64,000 nucleotides of DNA from Trichuris trichiura. Lineage: Eukaryota > Nematoda > Enoplea > Trichinellida > Trichuridae. How positions within the stretch are numbered: the first letter of the stretch is position 1; the number at the start of each line of letters is the position of its first letter. Below are positions 57,858 through 64,000 of this stretch, one piece after another. The notes beneath the pieces were generated by a model. It ran no database searches. It was not told the origin of the DNA and saw nothing but the letters and a program-made list of their open reading frames with translations. Both the position numbers and the translations under genes were made by a program. The stretch covers positions 1,178,001 through 1,242,000 of the forward strand of contig JBAJFE010000009.1 in assembly GCA_037903355.1 (NCBI GenBank), in the 5' to 3' direction.

Positions 57858-60735
57858 ACTCGTTGTCTACAAAAGCAGAGATCAAACGAGTCGTTGAAAT
57901 AGTTGCATACTTATCATTTTATGCAATGCAGATAAAAGAGATCATCAGATACTCATTTGCTGAAATGAAGAATGTGTTTAATTGCTTTCTTTGCGTTGCT
58001 TGAAGGCGCATTGTAGATAAGGGAAAAGATGATTGGAAACCTTGAAAACTTTAGTCTTAAACTTTTAAAATATCTGTCGGTCAAACAAGTTAACGTTAGG
58101 ATTTTTGTTGTATTGCGTAGCTCTGTTTTGCTCAATTCTTAAAAATGCAAAGCCGTCTGGACTAGCGGTCGATTTCGAATTTTATCTGCTAGCTGCCTTA
58201 CCGTCATACTGTAAATTTTCCGGCCATCCTTTTTTGCCACTGCCTAAGCCTGAGCTTAAATTTAAGGCACATATTTTGACTTAGGCTTAAGTAAGAGCAG
58301 GACGAAATGACTGACGTGCTTGCAGGTAAACGCGGAACAGCATGGCGGCATGATTAGTGGAAGGGAACTTGCATTTTTCATACTGTAGGGCGGCTAAGCG
58401 ACAAGATCTAACATTCTCTTCACGAAAATGGAGCAGTAATAGCATAAACAATTTACGACGGTATGACTTTTGTCTGAATGAAACTTTCGTTAAACACGTG
58501 AGTGACATGGGGAACCGATTTCAAAAAAGTGTTCACAGGTTGTGTTCAAGTACAGTACTCTAACAGTTACTAAATTTTCCGCTCTCGTTTTGAGCTGCAA
58601 TGAATACAGCGTTCCTCCATACCTAATGTTGTCGTTATGATGACTTGATTTTGTACAACAAGGCAACGTATGAATAGCCAAATTTGATGAATCTCACGGA
58701 AAAAATTTTCTAATAAAAAGCTGTAATTTAAATTTATCATTCTTTGAATGTTTTACTTGCTTCTATATGTTCATTACAGTGTTTCTTCAATCGATTTTTT
58801 GCCTTACAGAAAACTGTATTCAGGTACTTTCTAGCAAAATCATTTCACTACAATTCAAATCCACCGCTAATGCGCTTAGTTGACAAACGATATTGCTGCT
58901 GGAGAAATAAAAGGAACTATTTATCTTAATATTGTAGCGTCTTGTAAAAGTAACGCATATTTTTAAATAGAAAAACCGCGTTTTGTCAATTTCAGAATTG
59001 GCTTCGTTTTTTCTGATTATTCCTGTCTTCGAAGCTACGCTTTTTTCTAAAGTAAGTGAAAAGGTTTAGATTACTACTGTAATTTGCTTTGAGATATTCC
59101 AATAACTAGAAATCACGGGCACAGCCATTAGCTGAGTTGAAGATATGGTTATCTATGCAAAAAGCACCTTCCGAGCATTCTTCGCTGTTGTAGATCCACC
59201 GCCGTTGGTAACCTAACTCTTATGACGATAATGAGCCAAGTCGTTCGGAATGACAAGCAAATATTGCGCACTAATAGCAGTCATCCGCTGTTGCTCAGCA
59301 TAAGTGAACATTTATCAGAAAACATGGATACGAATCATAATTGCTGAAAATCCAAAAATATCTACGCTCTTTAGAAGCAAACAAAGGTTCAATTCCGTTA
59401 CTTTAATGCAGAGACGCTATTCGCTACTTTGCATTGGTAAAACACCAGAATATTGAAACGAATAATTATTTCTTTTCTTTAGGTGGCAAATAACATCGTA
59501 CGGCTTTAGAAAAATAAATGTTCCGAGTAGCGTTTTGTATCTGCAACAACTAGCGCGTTCATTCCGTAAAGAACATTTATACGCTCACGCTGCTCCTACA
59601 AATAAAATGGTTAGTCGTTTAAGTATCCATTTTGCAACACTTCAAGACTAGATTTTAATAATATTTGAAACATAGTTAGTACCTGCAAACTGTTATTACG
59701 GTATAATTTGCTTGATGAAACGCTCTCTCAGCATTGCTTCTACGTATTCAAAATTCGAACGAGCGCTACAGTTTCTCTGCCGTTATTCTCTTGGTTCTAC
59801 ATACGGCTGCAAACCGGTAACGCTTTACTTTAACACGTAGCGTATATTAATGCACCAACTTTTGTTTTTCTCTCTTTTGCTCCTGCCTCAACTTGTCTTA
59901 TTTCTGAACGAAATTCAACCTGCACTTACAGCACTCTATGCTAAGTCAATCGCGCATGTTTCGATGCTTAAATGGACATTTTAAGTCTTTGCTCAATGAC
60001 ACTGCTGTCACAGTCTGTCCTCAACTTGGCGTAGGTAGCAACACTTTTTCCGTGTCAGAGAACTATTTTCATAAAATTTTGATGTTTTCTTTCCTTGAAG
60101 ACAGCACCCGAACTGCCTTTTCTCAGCGATACATCGAATTACCGTACTACTCAGTAGATAATTCATTCAGGTATTCGTTGTCTTCAATATTTGCATCGGT
60201 TAAAATGCCAGTGTTTTGTTTGCAAATGAGATATGTTGCTAGCTGCAATCACTGACGAAGAAATGTCAATCGATCGTTAATTGGTAACATTTCTGGTGTA
60301 ATTCTCGTCGCGCAGTATTAAACGCCTAATTTGCATTAAAATAAACAATGAACTGTTAAAGAAAGCAATGGTTTTTCGCTTTATCCGTTTTGCGTTTGGC
60401 AGTAAAGCAAAATGTCTTGGCGTATGTCGTCTGAGCAGTATTTGTTACTTACTAAACATGGTAATGCGGCGGTGACGTTAACATTCTTTGAATAATGTAC
60501 ATTTGAAACTCAATTGAATGATAATCTGTTCGTCTATATTTCCGGAACATATTAGTTGAAAATTCAAAACATAAATGTGTTTAACCATTCTGTGAGAACA
60601 TTGAATCATATCCCGTATCTACTCAGATAGCGTGTGAAGGCTTCAGCGTACAAAGGGGAAAGTTTCTCCTGTCAAAGCCTCATTTTTAAAATAGTGGTGA
60701 CCATAATAGTAATTTTTTTCTTTTCAGCATTCGAC
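57858..60735. other. Intergenic stretch with one exon-like segment
   Basis: Mostly A/T-rich without coding signal. An open frame at 59938-60255 starts at an ATG six bases behind a TTACAG acceptor and runs 77 codons to a CAG/GTATTC donor at 60174; it is Ser/Phe-rich (MLSQSRMFRCLNGHFKSLLN) and matches nothing I know. It does not splice in frame to the downstream ePHD gene. The repeat at 58217-58300 is listed separately. Confidence 0.4.
58217..58300. repeat. Dispersed inverted-repeat element, copy B
   Basis: This resembles the element at 39200-39300 in order of parts: TTTTCCGGCCATCC, CCTAAGCCTGAGCTTAAA, ATATTTTGAC, TTAGGCTTAAGTAAG. Its arms pair imperfectly. The match was judged by eye. Confidence 0.4.
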
Positions 60736-61878
60736 ATGTCAGATGATCATTTTTGCGGCATTAATTTAAAAGGGAAAGTTACACTAGTAGATGCTGCTTC
60801 GCTAATGTTCAAAGAAGAAGAATATGAACAAAGACAGAAGGAAAGTGCAGCAACCGAAGAAGAAAGCTTTGATATTGTTTGCCTTCAAAGTTTCCCGCCT
60901 GCCGAAGAGAGTCAAATCAATAAAAGGCGTGCTAGAAAGAGGAAGGAAAAGAAGAATATAAGGTCAGATCCTTTTAATGACTTGAAAGCAGAGGAAGCTG
61001 CTATTGAAAAAATAAAAGAGAGATTTCTACGCCCTCAGTACGAAAGAGCAGCGATTAGAAAGAGGAGAAGACCTGTCAAAGAGCCAATAGTCGTTGTACA
61101 TAATGATAATCTTGCCAGTACGAAGATATACAATACTGCAGCACATGACAAATCAATCAGTGCAATGAAAGGTCTCAATGCTAGATACTTTATGAAACCT
61201 TCCACGTTAGCAGAGCTTATTCCTATGCCTGACATTTGTGCATTATGTCAAGAACCTGCTGGATACGAGAACTTAGGCTTTCTATGCGGTCCTTATTACA
61301 TTGCAATAGCCAGTTCAAAGCATTGGCCACCTTTTCTTCACGAAAACCTGAAGCCGCATGACCAGTCAATGATTTACGAAGCGGGTTTAAAATTTCATAT
61401 ACGCTGCATTGCCACTGCTCCAGATTTGGAACGCGTTGACAAGTTTATTATTGGTATCCAAGAGCAGATGCCGAAATATTGGATACAAGTAAGCTTTTGC
61501 TAATGTTTTCTCCTTCTTTTCCTACATTACGTCGTTGCTTTCCCGCAATTTATTTAGCAAAATGTAAAACAGAGCATGCAAGTTATTGCTCACGCTGACA
61601 GCGATGATGCGACGTAACTGAACTTGATTGCCATAGTTACAGTAACCCTGAAGTAATATTTTTTGCTAATCAAATTTTGACTTCAGGAATGTCACTTGTG
61701 CAAGTGTGTTGGAGCAACTGTCCATTGCAACGGCAATGATTGTGGCAAAGTTTATCATTTCCCGTGTGCAATTTCCTCAGGTAAGCTATCTTACGTCTTA
61801 AACGTATGATCATCTTATTCACTTTTAGGAAACTACGATTACAGCCAATGCTCATTTACTTGCCGCTTGTGTAATTAA
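60736..61878 (+). CDS. Extended PHD (ePHD) finger protein
   Basis: Exons 60736-61488, 61687-61780 and 61829-61878 encode 298 residues. The start ATG lies eight bases after TTTTCTTTTCAG, so trans-splicing or an untranslated exon is likely. Residues 60-150 are basic and charged (NKRRARKRKEKKN; RKRRRPVKEP), probably nuclear. The C-terminal ~125 residues form an ePHD: pre-PHD knuckle CALCQEPAGY, CGPYYI, HENLKPH and FHIRC, then the atypical PHD ECHLCKCVGATVHC, DCGKVYHFPCA and CSFTCRLCN, ending at the last zinc-binding pair. Such domains occur in PHF6, PHF7, PHF11 and G2E3 relatives and bind DNA or histones. No RING or second PHD is present. Which orthologue group it belongs to is unclear. Confidence 0.82.
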
Positions 61879-62774
61879 TGTACATTTCATTGTAATAAAC
61901 TCATTGCCTCCATTTGTATGTGCGTATGCCTGTTGGAAAGCTGGGGATAAATACAGTAATCTTACAAGCGACTTCGTGACGCTTAATACGAGCGTTAAAC
62001 ATTCTTTTAAAGATTGTTTTGAGCAAAGCGAGCACGTTATGGTGATTAGACGACTTGGGAAACATTTTTTGCTCTGCATTTTGAGAACTACAGTTGATAA
62101 CGAACAACGTTGAAGTAATCATATTGGTAATAAAATTTTTAATCTGTAAAACTAAGACTATGGGCTGTTTAGACTTTGTCGATGCGTATGCAATGTTACT
62201 ACACATATAGTACTTGATTATTCTTTAGGTACTATCCTTTTTTGTGACAATAGTTTTAATGCTCTGAGTTCTAGAAGTAGTATTGCAGCGTGTAGGTATG
62301 TAAGGCAGGTTAGTTTCGACAGAGCAAAAAGGAATCATGTGAGTAGTACTGTTGCCACTTCGGATTGAGTTGAAATGTTTTCCTCGTTTCTGTTTATCTT
62401 CATAATTCCCCTCTTGAAATGTGGCTTAAATCATTTTATTTGTACACCCAAATCCAACGAAGCTATCGGGGCTCGTTGGAACTCTGTTTTCAAGCAAAGG
62501 TTTCGAGTTTCATTTAAAACCGCCCCTCTTAGCGCCTTTCTTCGTCAGCGTTGAAAACGAAGTTCAGGTAAGTTTCGAAAGCTTTCCAGGTGTTGTCTAA
62601 GTTTTAAATGCGCAAATAACTTTCCATGAAAAAAGGAAATGTGAGTTGAAGTGTTCTTTCAAATCGAGTTCGGTTTTTTCGTTTTCCTGCCTACCTCGCG
62701 AAGGATTTCGCTGTTCTAGGTATCTGTTTCTTTGAAAGATTTGCAGGTTCAAATTAATCTTCTACTTGTGAAGC
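61879..62774. other. Intergenic stretch
   Basis: No exon seen. It ends with a TTTGCAG acceptor 29 nt before the start codon of the RBBP4-like gene, so a spliced 5' UTR is likely. A T-rich run at about 62670-62690 precedes it. Confidence 0.4.
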
Positions 62775-64000
62775 ATGGAAAATGAAAATAAATTGGAAAG
62801 TTGGTTCAAAGCAAATCGGCTTTCGTTCGACCGAGTAAGCCGTTTTGGAATGAACTTCGGCTTATTGTTATTTGCGCTCCGAATTTAGCTTTTCATTCAG
62901 CAACAATCGTTCGTTTGCTCGGATATACAATGGCTTCCCATGTACGAAGAGAGCGTCGAGTTTGTCCTTCCGAACCTATTTGGCAATTGCCATAGGTGAC
63001 GCCTTTACTTGTAGCCAAGAAGTTGAAATGAGTCAGCTACGTTTGATGGTTGGTTCCAAAGTGGAAGAATCGGATGGAAGCAGCATTGTAGATTACGAAG
63101 TTGCCGTGCCAAAAATCCAACTTCGTCCTGATTTTTCCGACATGAAGTTGAGCAAATATTTTTCCGAAAATACCTCGGCTGCCTTTACAAAACGCTTCAC
63201 AATTTTGCATAACGGAGACGTGAACCGGTGCCGTTATATGCCTCAATGCTCTGACGCCATTGCTACACAATCAAGCACGGGTATAGTCTACCTATTCGAC
63301 AAGAATCGGCTGCCTTCGCTTATCAGTGAGTTATTAAATTTCTTACTTATCAATTCTGTGCTTACATATGCAATTCATTTAAAAATTGAACATAATGAGC
63401 CGACAAGATTTTTTTAACGTATGAAATTAATTTTAACTTCTCCCCAGTAGTGGTTTGTACGTCTTTAATCCAAAAAGTAAATCCTAACCAGCGCTTAGAC
63501 AATTCATTAGCAAACGCAGTCATTACATTATCAATGAAAAAAAAGTTACCGATCCATTAGCAGAAATGCAAAACCACTGCATTTAAACCAGTAATGAAAT
63601 TCTTAAAAAAAGTTTACCTGCATTTTTGGGTATACTGTAGCGGCGATGATATCGATATGTTCTTGCTGACGTTTCACGCCGAACGTATAGCTTCTTCGCA
63701 GGGATGTGAAAATTTTTAGTTGTTTTTCCAAAGCGCTAATTAAAGTTGGCAAAACGTCAACGTGGATATGACGGCAAGAAACTTCTGGAAAGCTGTGCCA
63801 TCTATATTACTGCATGGTTGCCGCTCGACTTTATTCTTCATCGCCGGCAAAATCTTTAATTATGACTTACTAGCTTTGAAAAGAATACTTAACAAGGCCT
63901 ATGCTTTACATGTACCAATGAAGAACGGAAAAAATGCTTTTTTCTAAAATTGTAATCTTTCAACAGCCGTCTTCGACTCGCCAACTCCCAGTTTGCGTTT
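62775..64000 (+). CDS. RBBP4/7-like WD40 histone chaperone, 5' part only
   Basis: Exon 1 (62775-62834, MENENKLESWFKANRLSFDR) matches the N-terminal helix of RBBP4/7 (a Trp followed by Lys/Asn and a Phe/Asp end). Exon 2 begins near 62901 and contains DIQWLPMYEESVEF, like the family's AQWLPD block. The part ending at 63325 is clear: MSQLRLMVGSKV, then FTILHNGDVNRCRYMPQ and IATQSSTGIVYLFD, equal to the first blade (HEGEVNRARYMPQ, IATK, VLVFD). A next exon starts at 63967 and runs off the window. RBBP4/7 proteins hold histone H4 for CAF-1, NuRD, Sin3 and PRC2. Between about 62940 and 62975 the two conserved blocks lie in different frames (see findings). The gene is incomplete here. Confidence 0.75.

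Overview
This window looks like nuclear DNA of a nematode. Coding exons are broken by many short GT-AG introns, mostly 46-66 nt, with a few of 0.5-4.5 kb. Several start codons sit directly behind a pyrimidine-rich AG. One gene encodes a cys-loop anion channel of the nematode ACC/LGC type. The set of conserved genes (UBALD, Unkempt, HAPSTR1, neugrin-like) and the tiny introns would fit an early-branching, Trichinella/Trichuris-like lineage, but that placement is inference. No prokaryotic, viral or organellar genes were recognised.

Layout. 0.8-3.5 kb: a UBALD UBA-like protein (+). 3.5-8.8 kb: mostly non-coding. 8.8-17.6 kb: Unkempt (15 exons, +). 17.9-20.8 kb: on the minus strand, a WIPI/ATG18 autophagy protein followed closely by an unrecognised membrane protein. 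A short divergent promoter separates WIPI from NUP107 (21 exons, +, 21.6-26.4 kb), which is followed after 139 nt by a neugrin-like mitochondrial protein. 27.9-29.9 kb: a JmjC/cupin-8 protein with a secretory leader (+), convergent with an intronless CTU2 (-, 30.6-31.7 kb). 33.4-37.0 kb: the ligand-gated chloride channel (-). 37-50 kb is gene-poor and repeat-bearing, holding only HAPSTR1 (-, 44.3-45.0 kb) and a possible small membrane protein. 50.0-51.6 kb: a secreted Cys-rich protein (+). 52.7-54.3 kb: a Ser-rich protein (-), head-to-head with TFIIH p62 (+, 55.0-57.9 kb). 60.7-61.9 kb: an extended-PHD protein (+). 62.8 kb to the end: the 5' part of an RBBP4/7-like WD40 protein (+).

Most exon chains given here keep reading frame across every junction and match their families along the protein; total lengths come close to the human relatives (Unkempt 780 aa, NUP107 891 aa, WIPI 415 aa, p62 563 aa). 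The genes are mostly unrelated housekeeping functions: autophagy, nuclear pore, mRNA binding, tRNA thiolation, transcription/repair, histone binding. Two close same-strand pairs (WIPI with a membrane protein, NUP107 with neugrin-like) may be operons.

The most unusual signal lies in the gene-poor half. Three dispersed minus-strand motifs at 35.4, 43.5 and 47.1 kb carry the layout of a minimal type-I hammerhead ribozyme (CTGANGA, stem II, GAAA, two-base stem III, UH), of the sort known from Penelope-like retroelements. The 47.1 kb copy lies in a 170-bp insertion with 26-bp inverted repeats and flanked by a 15-bp direct duplication. A separate 67-bp-arm foldback lies at 43.1 kb.
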